Shown: positions 1 to 9,655, counted from the first letter of the stretch. The stretch is DNA of 58,609 nucleotides from an uncultured Proteiniphilum sp. (GCA_927407015.1 CAKMJT010000033.1:1-58609), one strand, 5' to 3'. Notes: generated by a model from the letters alone, not told the origin. Numbers and translations: made by a program.

Positions 1-1208
1 TGCATACGGTTATTGTCTGTATATGACATGTTCAATTTTACTCCAACTTTTAGTAAATCAGTGGGGTGAAAATCAATATTTGCTCTTACTGAAAACCGTT
101 CCAAAGAATTATTTATCTGAATACCATTGTCTTTACGGTAATTGCCAGAAACATAAAAATCCAATTTGTCTGTACCACTCGAACTTGAAAAATTGACGTC
201 ATGAAAGGTACCATTTCTTATTAAAAGATTATACCAATCGGTATTTACAGTTTCCACCTGTTCTCTTGTAACCCTTGTATAAGCAAGTCTGTTTGCTGCA
301 TAATAATCCTCCATTGTAAAAGTCCTTCCGGCATTAATATACAATCTGTCAAGCGCTGCGAACCATTGGGAAGTATTTGCAAAACCAATATCTTCCGGTG
401 TTCTTGTAGGAACAGATATCCCTGTTGAATAATCAATTGAGGAAATTTTTATTCCTGTCCTGCCGGTACGTGTGGTAACAATGATAACCCCATTTGAAGC
501 TCTTGATCCATAAATGGAGGTAGCAGCTGCATCCTTTAATACCTGAATGCTTTCAATATCATTCGGATTGATAAGCGACATCGGGCTTTGGCTGGTAGTA
601 CCAAAGTTCTGCGTTTGATCAGATGCAATGATTGGAACACCATCAATAATCCACAAAGGATCAGTACTTGAATTAATTGAACTCGTACCTCTAATGAGAA
701 TTTTTGTTGGGGCACCGGGAACCCCCCCTTGGGTTTGAACAGATACACCAGCAGCAAGGCCCTGGAGCAAAGATTCAAAGGCAGAAGTTCCACTTACCTG
801 CATTTTATCAATATCAACAGTTGAAACAGAACCTATTATGTCTCTCTTTTTCTGAGTTCCATATCCAATAACAACCACTTCTTCAATCCCAATCGTCTCT
901 TCCTCCATCACGATATTGATACTCGCCTGGTTTCCAACGGCAATTTCCTGTGTTTTCATACCCACAAATGTAAAGACCAAGGTGGCATCGGAAGGGACAT
1001 TTGAAATGGTATAGTTCCCGTCTGAACCGGTAACTGTTCCTTGTGTGGTTCCTTTTACAACAATTGCAACACCTGGCAAAGGTTCATTCTTTTCGTCGGC
1101 AACCGTCCCGTTGATAGTTCTTTGTTGAGCCCACGCTGTGGCAGTAAAAATTACCAAAATAAAGCAGAGACTCATTTTTTTGAAAAACTTTTTAAAATAA
1201 TGTTTCAT
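1..1208 (-). CDS. SusC/RagA-type TonB-dependent outer-membrane receptor, N-terminal part (cut by window edge)
   Basis: The reading frame on the minus strand is open from an ATG at 1208 to the left edge, about 402 codons. It opens with a signal peptide (MKHYFKKFF... ending AWAQQ). A carboxypeptidase-like CNA-B domain follows (TINGTVADEKNEPLPGV...), with the SusC segment IEEVVVIGYGTQKKRD, then the plug domain (IRGTSSINSSTDPLWIIDG; LKDAAATSIYGSRASNGVI). The family forms the barrel of SusCD complexes that import oligosaccharides or peptides across the outer membrane; a SusD partner would be expected beyond the left edge. It lies 132 bp downstream of the DUF5107 gene on the same strand, so it may belong to the same sugar locus. 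The substrate cannot be read from this part. Confidence 0.95.
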   Translation of the reverse strand, partial: MKHYFKKFFKKMSLCFILVIFTATAWAQQRTINGTVADEKNEPLPGVAIVVKGTTQGTVTGSDGNYTISNVPSDATLVFTFVGMKTQEIAVGNQASINIVMEEETIGIEEVVVIGYGTQKKRDIIGSVSTVDIDKMQVSGTSAFESLLQGLAAGVSVQTQGGVPGAPTKILIRGTSSINSSTDPLWIIDGVPIIASDQTQNFGTTSQSPMSLINPNDIESIQVLKDAAATSIYGSRASNGVIIVTTRTGRTGIKISSIDYSTGISVPTRTPEDIGFANTSQWFAALDRLYINAGRTFTMEDYYAANRLAYTRVTREQVETVNTDWYNLLIRNGTFHDVNFSSSSGTDKLDFYVSGNYRKDNGIQINNSLERFSVRANIDFHPTDLLKVGVKLNMSYTDNNRM

Positions 1209-1340
1209 AACATAGTTATTTAATTATTAATTAAGTAATGATTATAGCATTGAGTTTTTACCTCATGACAAACTAACAAATTAACTTCTTTTTACATACA
1301 TCTACATAATTAAGATCTTAACTTGTAATACAATAATTTT

Positions 1341-4300
1341 CTAGCTCAATGGCATTTCATAAACCACACTCCCATGATTTACGTCAAGCTTTAAAATATT
1401 TTTTATTAAATTATAGGCTATATCGTTTTCTCCCAAACCCATAAATCCCAACGCCATCACATGATGGCAATGGATGCGATTACGTTTATTTAAATCTTCC
1501 TCCCAGATGGCTAAATCGGGAAGAGATACTGCGAAATAGTCAATTTTGCATTCATCGTTCAAGTGTTTTTCTCCATGTTCAATTAATTTTTTAAAACGTT
1601 CCTGGGCTTTTTCTTCATCACCCAGTGCTCTCCATGCCAATCCCTGATAATAAATCTTATCAGGATTCTCATCGTTGTAGAAGAATGCCTGTTTCGGTTC
1701 AACGGAACCCTTGGTTGCCTTTGTAAACCACTTCACCGCATTTTCCTCATCGTGCAGTCCCCGATAACAGACTCCCTTGTAATATTCCACATCATTTTCA
1801 TTCACTGTACTCAACTTTCCTTCCCCCAAATTGGGCGGGTAAGTATCTGTTTCGTTCAGGTACTGCAGTGCCAAATTGAAATTTCCTGCTTCAATGGCCC
1901 TCTTTGCCAGCTGCAGCCTGCAATAGGTATACTGAAATGTAACCTTCCCTTCACCACCTTCCCACGGATGGAACTTACGGGAAGCACAAAGCTCCCTCGC
2001 TGTTTCATTACGACCCAGTTGATTGTATAGGGCAATACGCTCCACAAACAGATCATCGCGCTGCTCCACCAGATCCATATGTGCTTCCAAAAAAGCGAGC
2101 CGCTCAGCGGGAGGGTAATTGAGCTTTTTATAGAGCTGATCCAGCTCCATGAAAATTCGGGAATCGGTCTCATCCAGTGAGAAGGCCTTTTCCAGAAGCT
2201 GCAATGCCTCACTCTTCCTGTTTACCTTATTGTAATAGGCCAGCGACAGGTTCCGCAATACCGTAGGAAACTCCCCGTTGAGAGCGGCTGACTTCTCCCA
2301 GCATTCAATGGCCTCGGCATACTGACGCTTTGAGTACCAGAAATTTCCCAAATAATAAAGTGCCTTTGAATCTTCCGGATGCACGGTCAGAGCATGCTGA
2401 AGAATGAGCATTTCCTCCAGCCGGTTGGGAAAACATCTGTCAGGGAACAAAGCGAATGCCAGTTGATATTGATCCTTCGCCTCCTCTTCCTTACCGCTTT
2501 TAGAAAAGAAATACCCCAATGCGTAATGGATTATTGGATAGCCACCGGCCGCTGTTTCCGCCGACCACTGCAACAGCTCAATCGCCTCTTCATACAGCCC
2601 GGCAGCAGCATAATCGAGGGCATATTCCAGATAACTGTGCGGGTTGTCATTCAGCAATCCAATGAATGCACTCTTCACTGCTCCATCGTTTGAGAGAAGA
2701 TATTTCTCAAAGAGGCACCCCATATTGAACCGGTCGATCTCCAGGGATGCCACGATCCACTGCAGAGCAGCGTCACGCTTTCCTGTTTTGCGCAACAGCG
2801 ATGCTTTCAGCTGGCGCGCTTTATGGTTGTGCCAGTTTCGGATAAGGCTCTGTTCCACATGATAGAGAGCTTTTTGCCATTCACTTCGTGCACCATCGAT
2901 TTGTGCAATGGAGAAATAGGCAGGGTCCTTCCAGGCAGCATTCCATGCCGACTTGTAGAATGCACCATAAGCACCCTCAAGGTCTGACTGTAACTTAAGA
3001 CAATAGCCTAAATTGTAATAAGGCTCACCGTCATAAGGATTTGGATTTCTTTTGGTCAACGTTGCAATCGCTTTCTCAAAATGGGTTTGAGCCTTTTTCA
3101 ACTGTCCGCGTCTCATCAGCAGAAGTCCCATGGCATTGTTGCAGCGCACATCTCCGGGATCGCGGGAAAGTGCTTCCTCGTAATAGTCGATGGGGTTGAA
3201 TGTGGCATGTCGGTATTGCTCCAGATGAAGGCCCGTAAGGTATAACTGTTCGATCTGTATGATCGATTTGGGCTCTTCTGCTGCTTCAGCTGCCGGCGGT
3301 ATGGTTCGCTCCTGCTTTTCATCGCTGTTGCACCTCAGCAGTTCCCTTCCGTCCTCTCCTGCAATGATCAGGGAAAGCCAATCCTGTTGCTCCCTATTCA
3401 GCTTGACCGTTCTTTCAAAAGGAACTTCCGGTGAGAGCGCTGTTTTTTCTCTCCAGAGGATATTGCCAGAGCTGTTCTCCAATGAGATCACCCTCTCCTC
3501 CATGTTTGATGTGGCATATACGGTCAGAGTAACCGAATCTTCCGCAGCCTCAAAATTGGCGATCAGATCTTTGGAGGCATTTTTCACATTTCCAACTGCT
3601 GCATAAGGCATAAAATATTGCGTCCACGCCTTCTCCTCATAAGGTTGCAACCAGCTGAAATCGGGCTGATTATCGGTATAAACACCGGTCATCAGCTCAA
3701 TATAGGGTCCATCCTCGTCCGTCAGATTCCGCTCCCAGGCCTTTCCGAAATCACCGTTTCCCCAGGTCCACTGTTTTTTTCCGGGGGAGATATGGTGGTT
3801 AGCGACATGCAACAGTCCCATATTCGATTTTTCGTTATATCCGCCTACAAAATCGTAGTCCGAACGTATCGCCATATAAGACGTGGGTACAGGAATATTT
3901 GCATATCTCGATATGTCAACTCCCTCAGAGTAGTCATGCTTGTAATATGTTCCGGTAGCTATAGGGAATGAAGATACATCCCGCTTTCCATGGTCAAAGA
4001 CAGCATGGACATCAGGAGGAAAAATCGATTTATAGGCATCATCGACCGCCACCGCCGGATTAGCCCACCAGAGAAAGGTTTGGGGAAAGGGTGTTCTGTT
4101 ATAGGTCTTTGCCTTGATCTCGATGTAGGCCTTGTCAGGATAGAGTGTAATGCCATGCATTCCTTTTAACCGGAACATACGTTCCACTTCATTGCACCAT
4201 ATGGTCTTACTTCCGTCCGTATACTCTTCTATCATAAATTCAACAGGGTAAAAGGTACTGGGACGGTGATGCTGCGGCCAGTTAAACTCTATCCCCCCTG

Positions 4301-4679
4301 ATATCCAGGGCCCGGTTAAACCCACCAATGCCGGTTTAATCACCTGGTTATAATAAAATATATGCGAACTTCTTATTTTATCGTAGGCCATCTGAATGCG
4401 TCCTCCCAGCTCGGGGAGAATCATCACCTTGATATACTGGTTTTCTATGAAAAGCGCTTTATATACTTTCTCTCTTTTTTCGTCTGATATTTTTTCAATC
4501 ACAGGATAGGGATAAACCACACCGGAGCTTCCCTGGTAAACTCTTTTTTCCAGGAAAACGGGATTCTTCTCCTCTTTCCCTGCTTCATAAGTGGGCAGAG
4601 AGATATTTTCCATCCATGCTTTTACTTCATGCGGATTATCGACTGTCGATTGAATCAAATATTTCGTCACTTCTTCCAT
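1341..4679 (-). CDS. DUF5107 domain protein with C-terminal TPR array
   Basis: A 1112-residue protein without signal peptide, so probably cytoplasmic. Residues about 20-400 match the DUF5107 family, a beta-rich fold reminiscent of sugar mutarotase or glycoside-hydrolase accessory domains (visible stretches: MILPELGGRIQMAYDK, GGIEFNWPQHHRPSTF, MTGVYTDNQPDFSWLQPYEE). From about residue 490 to the end there are many tetratricopeptide repeats (e.g. ALYYLGNFWYSKRQYAEAIE). The gene starts 24 bp after the MFS sugar porter stop and is surely co-transcribed with it. The family is uncharacterised as far as I know. The context suggests it acts on, or senses, a sugar delivered by the porter; this is inference. 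A catalytic role versus a scaffolding role is open. Confidence 0.85.
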   Translation of the reverse strand: MEEVTKYLIQSTVDNPHEVKAWMENISLPTYEAGKEEKNPVFLEKRVYQGSSGVVYPYPVIEKISDEKREKVYKALFIENQYIKVMILPELGGRIQMAYDKIRSSHIFYYNQVIKPALVGLTGPWISGGIEFNWPQHHRPSTFYPVEFMIEEYTDGSKTIWCNEVERMFRLKGMHGITLYPDKAYIEIKAKTYNRTPFPQTFLWWANPAVAVDDAYKSIFPPDVHAVFDHGKRDVSSFPIATGTYYKHDYSEGVDISRYANIPVPTSYMAIRSDYDFVGGYNEKSNMGLLHVANHHISPGKKQWTWGNGDFGKAWERNLTDEDGPYIELMTGVYTDNQPDFSWLQPYEEKAWTQYFMPYAAVGNVKNASKDLIANFEAAEDSVTLTVYATSNMEERVISLENSSGNILWREKTALSPEVPFERTVKLNREQQDWLSLIIAGEDGRELLRCNSDEKQERTIPPAAEAAEEPKSIIQIEQLYLTGLHLEQYRHATFNPIDYYEEALSRDPGDVRCNNAMGLLLMRRGQLKKAQTHFEKAIATLTKRNPNPYDGEPYYNLGYCLKLQSDLEGAYGAFYKSAWNAAWKDPAYFSIAQIDGARSEWQKALYHVEQSLIRNWHNHKARQLKASLLRKTGKRDAALQWIVASLEIDRFNMGCLFEKYLLSNDGAVKSAFIGLLNDNPHSYLEYALDYAAAGLYEEAIELLQWSAETAAGGYPIIHYALGYFFSKSGKEEEAKDQYQLAFALFPDRCFPNRLEEMLILQHALTVHPEDSKALYYLGNFWYSKRQYAEAIECWEKSAALNGEFPTVLRNLSLAYYNKVNRKSEALQLLEKAFSLDETDSRIFMELDQLYKKLNYPPAERLAFLEAHMDLVEQRDDLFVERIALYNQLGRNETARELCASRKFHPWEGGEGKVTFQYTYCRLQLAKRAIEAGNFNLALQYLNETDTYPPNLGEGKLSTVNENDVEYYKGVCYRGLHDEENAVKWFTKATKGSVEPKQAFFYNDENPDKIYYQGLAWRALGDEEKAQERFKKLIEHGEKHLNDECKIDYFAVSLPDLAIWEEDLNKRNRIHCHHVMALGFMGLGENDIAYNLIKNILKLDVNHGSVVYEMPLS

Positions 4680-4703
4680 CTCAAAAATATTGCTCTAAAA
4701 AAA

Positions 4704-6104
4704 TTATCGTGTTGTATTTTCCGTAATTACAGCCTCTATCTCCTCCAGTGTTTTTCCTTTCGTTTCCGGAAGATTCGCCTTCATAAAAAGGAAGCCCAGA
4801 ATACAGATTAACCCATACAGCCAGAATGTTCCATAAGCACCCAGTGAATTGTTTAGCAGGGGAAAAGTATAGGTAAGCACAAAACTGCCACTCCAAAGGG
4901 CAAAAGTGGATACTGCCATACCCTTAGCTCTTATTCTGGTGGGGAAAATTTCAGAGATAACGATCCATGTTACCGGGGCCAGCGTCATGGCATAACAGGC
5001 GATTGCCAACACAACAAGTATCAACATGATGATTCCTTCCAACTGAAAATAGTAACCTGCACCCAATACTATATAAATCAACGACAAACCAATTGTTCCA
5101 AGCAGCATCAGTGAACGCCTGCCTAACTTGTCGACTGTATACATACCCACGAAAGTGAAAATTACGTTGACAACGCCTGTAACAACAATATTGAACAACA
5201 TGTCCGATACGCTGTATCCGGCTGCTGTAAAGATCTCCTGTGCGTAGTTGAACACCACGTTGATGCCACACCACTGTTGCAGGACAGCTATGACGATACC
5301 AATCAGTACAATTTTAAAGGATTTTCCTTTGAACAGTTGGGATAACTTTACCCGGCTCACGGTTTCCTGTGCTGTGTTCCTGACCTCATTCACCAGCAGG
5401 GCTGCAGTTTCCTTACCTGCTATCCGGGAGAATATATCGGTTGCCTTGCTGTATTTTTCTTTTGAGATCAGCCAACGGGGGCTTTCCGGTATCACAAAGG
5501 CCAGCACGAGATACAAAATCGCCGGAAAAGCGGGTGCCCAAAACATCCACCTCCAGCCGAACTGTCCGTTCCAGGAACTCAGGATATCCTCCCCCGACAC
5601 AACCGGCTCTGCTATCTGCCAGTTCACAATTTGTGCCGACAGGATTCCCAGCACAATCGCCAACTGATAGATGGCTACAAACTTTCCTCTTACTTCCGGC
5701 GGAGATACTTCTGAAAGATACATGGGTGAAATATTCGAAGCAATACCGATACCGATACCACTGATAATTCTGAACAGGATAAAGAGTTCCAGGGTAGACG
5801 CTGCGCCCGTACCAAACGCAGACAAGGCAAAGATGACAGAGGCGAGGATCATCATAAACTTCCTCCCATATTTGTCAGATAACCAGCCCGAGATCACCAC
5901 TCCCATCAGGCACCCCAGCAGTGCGCTGCTCATTACCCAGCCTTGCAACCAGGGAATATTTGCAATGGAAAAATAGATTTCGTAAAAAGCCTTTGCACCT
6001 CCGATCACTACCCAGTCATATCCAAACAGGTAGCCTCCCATTCCGGCTATCAAAGATATAAGAACCAAATAACGCTGATTTACTTTGTTTTTCGCTTTTG
6101 TCAT
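4704..6104 (-). CDS. MFS sugar porter (XylE/GLUT-like proton symporter)
   Basis: 466 residues with about twelve hydrophobic segments. Sugar-porter signatures are visible: GYDWVVIGGA in TM1, SDKYGRKFMM after TM2, the PESPRWL motif at the end of the N-terminal half, DKLGRRSLML after TM8 and PETKGKTLEEIE after TM12. Members import monosaccharides such as xylose, glucose or arabinose across the inner membrane with protons. It is the first gene of a minus-strand operon with the DUF5107-TPR gene and is transcribed away from the AraC regulator, which probably controls it. The substrate is not determinable from sequence alone. Confidence 0.93.
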   Translation of the reverse strand: MTKAKNKVNQRYLVLISLIAGMGGYLFGYDWVVIGGAKAFYEIYFSIANIPWLQGWVMSSALLGCLMGVVISGWLSDKYGRKFMMILASVIFALSAFGTGAASTLELFILFRIISGIGIGIASNISPMYLSEVSPPEVRGKFVAIYQLAIVLGILSAQIVNWQIAEPVVSGEDILSSWNGQFGWRWMFWAPAFPAILYLVLAFVIPESPRWLISKEKYSKATDIFSRIAGKETAALLVNEVRNTAQETVSRVKLSQLFKGKSFKIVLIGIVIAVLQQWCGINVVFNYAQEIFTAAGYSVSDMLFNIVVTGVVNVIFTFVGMYTVDKLGRRSLMLLGTIGLSLIYIVLGAGYYFQLEGIIMLILVVLAIACYAMTLAPVTWIVISEIFPTRIRAKGMAVSTFALWSGSFVLTYTFPLLNNSLGAYGTFWLYGLICILGFLFMKANLPETKGKTLEEIEAVITENTTR

Positions 6105-6123
6105 GGATTATTTTTTTACATTA

Positions 6124-6131
6124 CAAAATTA
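6124..6131 (-). promoter_or_regulatory. Candidate Bacteroidetes -7 box for the sugar porter operon
   Basis: On the minus strand this reads TAATTTTG, an exact match to the Bacteroidetes -7 consensus TAnnTTTG, 20 bp upstream of the porter ATG. I see no good -33 TTTG at the usual spacing, which would fit a promoter needing an activator. Confidence 0.4.
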
Positions 6132-6234
6132 ACCCAACATACGTCAAAAAAAATGTAATATTCTTTGCATTTAATGTAAATAAGCACTATTTTTGAGGAG
6201 ATTTTAACGATTAATCAGTAACATAACGCAAAAC

Positions 6235-6266
6235 ATGTAAAATATACATATATAAATGTAAAATAT
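6235..6266 (+). promoter_or_regulatory. Direct repeats 21 bp apart, candidate AraC-type operator
   Basis: The 11-mer ATGTAAAATAT occurs at 6235 and again at 6256, a spacing of 21 bp or two helical turns, ending next to the AraC start codon. Related ATGTAA/TTACAT words lie at about 6114, 6153 and 6174 in the same 160-bp divergent region. AraC-family dimers often bind direct repeats at this spacing. Binding is inferred, not shown. Confidence 0.45.
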
Positions 6267-6267
6267 C

Positions 6268-7152
6268 ATGACAGAAAAAATCGCGGAAGGATTCAAAAAT
6301 GAGAAAGCTATTATCTTGCCCTACAATATCCGTGCTTACCTGAAGGAAAATAGTGCCACTAAAAAACTGCATGTAACACACATAGGCTATTACCCGGAAG
6401 CGAAATATCACTTCAGAGAGCGTAAATCGGGGGCCAATCAAAATATTCTCATTTTATGTGAAAAAGGAAAAGGATGGATCATTTATAACGGAGAGAAGAC
6501 ACAACTGGAGAGAAATCAGGTATTTATTTTGCCTGCTAATGAAGCCCATGCCTACGGAGCAGATGGCAAAGATCCTTGGAGCATCTACTGGATTCATTTT
6601 CTGGGAGAAGATGTGGAACTATTTTCTTCCATTATCGGGGAAAAAATTGACACGCACGATTCTGATAGCAGCAGGTACGGAGATCGGTTCCTGCTATTCG
6701 AGGAAATTTATCAAAATCTGGAAATGGGTTATAGCCCGGAAAATCTGGAATATACCAGTTTCTGTCTGGCTTACTTTCTGGCATCGATCAAATACTTATC
6801 CCAATTCAGAGAGATAAAGAATGTAAAGGAGATGGATGTCGTTCAGAAAAGCATCCTGTTTATGAAAAACAACCTGGAGAACAAGATAGAGCTGGAAGAT
6901 ATTGCGCAACATGTAGGGTATTCCTCTTCGCATTTCGGAAATTTATTCCTGAAAAAAACGTCATACACTCCAATGGAATATTATCACCAGCTTAAAATTC
7001 AGCGGGCCTGTTCCTATCTCCAGTTCTCTGATTTAAAGATCAACGAGATCGCCTATCGTTTGGGTTATTTCGACCCCTTTCATTTTTCAAAATCCTTTAA
7101 GAAAGAGATAAGTCTGACTCCCAAAGAATACAGGCACAAATACAATCCCTGA
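6268..7152 (+). CDS. AraC-family transcriptional regulator
   Basis: 294 residues. The N-terminal half is an AraC-type cupin (HFRERKSGANQNILILCEKG, FILPANEAHAYGADG with the WSIYWIHF segment). The C-terminal 100 residues hold two helix-turn-helix units: IELEDIAQHVGYSSSHFGNL, then INEIAYRLGYFDPFHFSKSF followed by TPKEYRHK. This layout is typical of sugar-responsive activators such as the RhaS, XylR or MsmR group. It is divergent from the sugar porter operon and is the obvious candidate for its regulator. The ATG overlaps the end of a direct-repeat pair, suggesting autoregulation. Confidence 0.92.
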   Translation: MTEKIAEGFKNEKAIILPYNIRAYLKENSATKKLHVTHIGYYPEAKYHFRERKSGANQNILILCEKGKGWIIYNGEKTQLERNQVFILPANEAHAYGADGKDPWSIYWIHFLGEDVELFSSIIGEKIDTHDSDSSRYGDRFLLFEEIYQNLEMGYSPENLEYTSFCLAYFLASIKYLSQFREIKNVKEMDVVQKSILFMKNNLENKIELEDIAQHVGYSSSHFGNLFLKKTSYTPMEYYHQLKIQRACSYLQFSDLKINEIAYRLGYFDPFHFSKSFKKEISLTPKEYRHKYNP

Positions 7153-7298
7153 AGAAATAATCCAGATTAGAATTTTCTTTCGTCGCTCAAATATACGTCC
7201 ATTTTCATTTTGAGCCATTGCATATTGAGCAACAGTTACCTGTTCCTTTCGGAGTGTAGCGTTATTGAAAAGGTCACTGCTGAAAAAGTAAGGTTACG

Positions 7299-7330
7299 AA
7301 AAAGCGATCCGGTGCATGAGATCGCTTTTT
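7299..7330. terminator. Bidirectional intrinsic terminator between araC-type gene and CoA-transferase
   Basis: Perfect 11-bp stem AAAAAGCGATC / GATCGCTTTTT with a 10-nt loop. The A-run on one side and T-run on the other let it serve both convergent genes. Confidence 0.85.
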
Positions 7331-7357
7331 GTGTATGGCTTGTTTTTCCTTTGTTTA

Positions 7358-8854
7358 TCAGGGCTTCTGATATTTCGAGAAGTCGGTATTCATCATGCTG
7401 CCCGTTTCCGCCAGGGCATGATGGAAAGCGAAACAGGCATACAGATCCTGCGGGATATGTCCTTTCACACCCAGGTTGAGGTACTCATGCAGCAACGGAC
7501 GGTAGTCCGGGTGTGCACACTTATTGATGATCTCTTCGGCACGTTTCCTCGGTCCTTTACCTCTCAGGTCGGCCACACCATATTCCGACACCACTATCTT
7601 CACGGAATGTTCGTTGTGGTCTTCGTGGGTTACCTTCGGCACGATGCAGCTGATGGCGCCATTTTTCGCTGTTGAGGGAGTCAGGAAGATGGAAAGATAG
7701 GAGTTACGGGTGAAGTCGCCCGATCCGCCGATACCGTTCATCATCTGGGTACCGTTCACGTGGGTGGAGTTTACGCTGCCGAAGATATCCACTTCTATGG
7801 CCGTGTTCAGTGCGATGATACCAAGACGGCGTGCCACGCCCGGGTTATTTGATATCTCCGAGGGGCGGAGTACCAGTTTATTTTTAAAGAAAGGAAGATC
7901 ATCGTAGAATTTATGCAACATCTCGTTGCTCACGGTGAGCGAGCAGCCGCTGGCAAAAGAGACATTGCCCTGTTGCATCATATCAATTACCGCGTCCTGT
8001 ATTACTTCGGTATATATTTCAAAGCGGGGTATGTAGGGGTTGCTGCCCATGGAGCCAAGCACCGCATTGGCGATGTTGCCCACCCCGGACTGGATGGGGA
8101 GGAAATGGGCAGGAATGCGACCGGCTTTCATCTCGGCTACAAAAAAATCGGCTACGTTATTCCCGATGCGTGCCGTGACTTCGTCGATGGGAGCAAAGCC
8201 ATCTCCCTCGCCGTCTTTTTCAGTTTCCACCACAAATATCTTGTCGGGATTTACTTTCACATAGTCCAGCCCAATCCGGTTTTGAACCTCAAAGATGGGT
8301 ATCTCACGCCGTTTGGGAGGATCCTGGAGTTCATAAATGTCGTGAATACCGCGTAACTTCGTGGGAACTTTTTTATTCAGTTCCACAATCACAATATCAG
8401 CCAGGCGACAGATTGTAGGCGTGATACCCACACCGGTGGTGGGAACAATCTCCCCTTTCTCCGACACATCGCATGCTTCAATAATGGCCACGTTGATTTT
8501 CCCCAGAAAACCATACCGGATTTCCTGAGCCAGTTGTGACAGATGCAGGTCGAAAAAGTCAAATTCACCCCGGTTGAGAGCAGCACGCATATCCTTGTTG
8601 GTTTGATAGGGCGTACGAAACTTGACTGCGTGCGCACGTGAAAGCGCACCATCGATGGAATCACCGGTTGAGGCACCAGTGAATATACCGATCTTAAACG
8701 GATTGCCTTTTGCATGCTCCTCCTCTGCGCTCCTCGCAATCTCAACCGGCACCACCTTGGGGCAGCCGGCATGGGTGAAACCGCTGAAGCCTACATTGTC
8801 ATTATCTTTCACAAGTGACGCCGCTTCTTCAGCACTGATAAATTTTAAAGCCAT
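7358..8854 (-). CDS. Succinyl-CoA:acetate CoA-transferase / acetyl-CoA hydrolase family
   Basis: 498 residues, full length for the Cat1/AarC class. The glycine-rich N-terminus (NVGFSGFTHAGCPKVVP), the catalytic-glutamate segment FEIYTEVIQDA near residue 285, and the CoA-binding loop NGIGGSGDFTRNSYLSIF are all visible, as is VSEYGVADLRGK near the C-terminus. The enzyme moves CoA between succinyl-CoA, acetate and related acids in the cytoplasm. In succinate- or propionate-forming Bacteroidales this links acetate formation to succinyl-CoA turnover. It stands alone, with a terminator downstream. Confidence 0.93.
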   Translation of the reverse strand: MALKFISAEEAASLVKDNDNVGFSGFTHAGCPKVVPVEIARSAEEEHAKGNPFKIGIFTGASTGDSIDGALSRAHAVKFRTPYQTNKDMRAALNRGEFDFFDLHLSQLAQEIRYGFLGKINVAIIEACDVSEKGEIVPTTGVGITPTICRLADIVIVELNKKVPTKLRGIHDIYELQDPPKRREIPIFEVQNRIGLDYVKVNPDKIFVVETEKDGEGDGFAPIDEVTARIGNNVADFFVAEMKAGRIPAHFLPIQSGVGNIANAVLGSMGSNPYIPRFEIYTEVIQDAVIDMMQQGNVSFASGCSLTVSNEMLHKFYDDLPFFKNKLVLRPSEISNNPGVARRLGIIALNTAIEVDIFGSVNSTHVNGTQMMNGIGGSGDFTRNSYLSIFLTPSTAKNGAISCIVPKVTHEDHNEHSVKIVVSEYGVADLRGKGPRKRAEEIINKCAHPDYRPLLHEYLNLGVKGHIPQDLYACFAFHHALAETGSMMNTDFSKYQKP

Positions 8855-8899
8855 ATCAATTGTTCATTTTTTAGATGTGTCGATGATTGGGTGCAGGTC

Positions 8900-9394
8900 T
8901 CAATATTTTCTCCGTACAATCTCTCCGTAAACCAACCCCTTTTTTAGTTCTTCACTGCCTCCATCACCCAACAGATCAGCGATAAGAGGATGCACCACGG
9001 AACGCTGCCGGTCAGCCGGAGCCTTCTTGTTAAATATGTCGGAAGAGTCAGTATCCTGTGCGAAGGATGAATCAGCATCATAGACAAAAATGGAACTTTT
9101 CAGGGAGGATTGACCTTCAAAATCTGTCACCAGATCCATGGAAGACTGGAAGGTCCTGTGCACATCTTTATCCGAATAGTCAGCCGGAACGGGGGGAAGA
9201 ACGGATGTCTTTATTTTCTTCTTTTCATTCTCTATGGTCTGGAGAATGGTTTCTACCCGCTCTTCAAGAAAAGGGTCAGCATTCCCTCCGGCTTCTTTTT
9301 CCTGCCTGTTTTTCTTTTTCCTGGAATCATTAAAAAATCCCAATATCATGAAAAATAGCAGAATGATCAAATAAATAATATCTTCAAATTCCAT
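8900..9394 (-). CDS. Small single-span membrane protein of unknown function
   Basis: About 164 residues starting at the ATG at 9394; an in-frame ATG at 9421 would add nine polar residues but places the transmembrane segment less naturally. One hydrophobic segment (IIYLIILLFFMILGFF, residues about 5-20) is followed by a lysine-rich stop-transfer stretch and a hydrophilic cytoplasmic tail. The C-terminus RQRSVVHPLIADLLG...EIVRRKY looks conserved in style with small Bacteroidales proteins of this type. I recognise no catalytic motif. The gene runs divergently from miaB. Confidence 0.7.
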   Translation of the reverse strand: MEFEDIIYLIILLFFMILGFFNDSRKKKNRQEKEAGGNADPFLEERVETILQTIENEKKKIKTSVLPPVPADYSDKDVHRTFQSSMDLVTDFEGQSSLKSSIFVYDADSSFAQDTDSSDIFNKKAPADRQRSVVHPLIADLLGDGGSEELKKGLVYGEIVRRKY

Positions 9395-9520
9395 ATTTTG
9401 ATTAATTTTGTGACCACACAAAAATAGTGATTTTTCATGAATTAATGGTTATACGGTTACATAAAAAAATCCGGGAGCAACTTCACAGTCACTCCCGAAC
9501 ATTTAACCAAAACCTTAACT

Positions 9521-9655
9521 ATGAAAAAATTTTTATTTTTCCTGACAAAAATAAGATTAGTAAGTGGAATATACAACTTTTTTGTCCGAAAAATGTCATA
9601 TTTAACTTTTAGAACAGATTATATATCACAGCGAACGAAGAAAAAAAAAGGATGA
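9521..9655 (+). CDS. Possible 44-residue leader ORF coupled to miaB
   Basis: A short frame begins MKKFLFFLTKIR and ends KKKKG; its stop overlaps the miaB start as ATGA. It is very basic. A small hairpin (CGGGAG/CTCCCG, about 9471-9500) lies just upstream. The overlap would allow translational coupling, but the AT-rich composition could produce such a frame by chance. Confidence 0.2.
   Translation: MKKFLFFLTKIRLVSGIYNFFVRKMSYLTFRTDYISQRTKKKKG

Noticed and set aside
9419..9427. -7 box upstream of the small membrane protein at 8900-9394
   Set aside because: The minus strand reads TATTTTTTG, one base too long for TAnnTTTG.
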